DNA of 64,000 bases from Baylisascaris procyonis (Eukaryota; Nematoda; Chromadorea; Rhabditida; Ascarididae): contig JAZARR010000201.1 of the NCBI GenBank assembly GCA_037389465.1, forward strand, positions 1,178,001 through 1,242,000, in the 5' to 3' direction. Shown here piece by piece: positions 63,540-64,000 of the stretch; position 1 is the stretch's first letter; every line of letters begins with the position of its first letter. The notes under the pieces are model-generated. The model saw only the letters and a list, made by a program, of their open reading frames with translations. It searched no databases and had not been told where the DNA came from. Made by a program: the position numbers and the translations under genes.

Positions 63540-64000
63540 GTACGCTTGCTCATTTATTATAAAACTATAATTGCGAATTTTTTTTCTTTATTTTTGACTG
63601 CAAATTTCAAAATTTTTCACCTTTTTCTAGCGACGATGAAATTTTTTCAAACATTTATTAACAAGTGCGATTATGATGGCTATCTATAAATAAGGATTAT
63701 TAGCTTTATATAAGTGCAATAAGGGTATATAAATATTCGTTGATTAATCAAATACTTTGCTGTTTTTGAATGCGTCAAGCATAATGGTGCTACATTGGTT
63801 AGCGTTGTTGATCAACGATTAGCAATTAGTTGAAAGTGTAATTTTGTTAAGAAAGAAAGGAGAGGAAGGAGTGAAATGATGGGAGCAGCTGGCTGTCAAT
63901 AAAAACCTAGATGTGGGTGGTGGAAATAACCTGTATCATTGTGGTACCATGATCAATTTCGGTTTACTGCGATAGTTAATCATGATTGATCCAATATGGT

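Noticed and set aside
1..64000. CRISPR arrays, bacterial operons or an integrated bacterial segment
   Set aside because: No spaced direct repeats, no ribosome-binding-site-led gene strings; all supported genes have introns.

Overview
The window is AT-rich eukaryotic nuclear DNA and reads as a nematode. Its genes are split into many short exons. Most start codons sit 0-14 bases after an AG that looks like a splice acceptor, as expected for spliced-leader trans-splicing. There is a DB-module protein, a serpentine (Srx-like) receptor and a tandem cluster of small cysteine-rich secreted proteins. The introns hold AT and TTTA microsatellites, poly-G/C tracts, a tRNA-derived SINE-like element and a non-LTR retrotransposon tail. 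I cannot name the species.

Layout. 1-12.3 kb, plus strand: at least four, perhaps five, related-looking multi-exon genes or fragments for small Cys-rich, mostly glycosylated proteins. The best are 3934-6606 and 7177-8321, where every exon phase agrees; 8823-10660 and 11361-12257 are less certain and 127-1615 looks decayed. 13.0-13.7 kb, minus: a frameshifted receptor-like fragment. 15.5-16.5 kb, minus: a two-exon, 80-residue secreted peptide precursor with a dibasic site and a C-terminal amidation glycine, possibly PDF-like. 20.7-26.6 kb, plus: a seven-exon serpentine receptor. 28.1-34.3 kb, minus: the spliceosomal factor PRPF31 in eight exons, two of which seem to use GC donors. 37.6-41.1 kb, plus: a secreted DB-module protein, with an unrecognised minus-strand gene interleaved in its introns at 38.4-39.7 kb. 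41.5-49.3 kb, minus: a 480-residue coiled-coil protein in 11 exons, including a 21-base microexon. 52.3-58.5 kb, minus: the H3-H4 histone chaperone NASP in eight exons. 58.8-59.0 kb: a retrotransposon tail. 62.0-63.5 kb, plus: the first three exons of a TMEM42 homologue that runs off the window.

The genes do not form one pathway. PRPF31 and NASP are housekeeping nuclear factors. The coiled-coil gene and NASP lie on the same strand 3 kb apart, too far for a standard operon. The DB gene and the coiled-coil gene converge with 363 bases between their stops. The most original material is the fast-diverging Cys-rich cluster, the peptide precursor and the gene interleaved with the DB gene. None of these is visible as a single long ORF; they were recovered by joining exons in phase.
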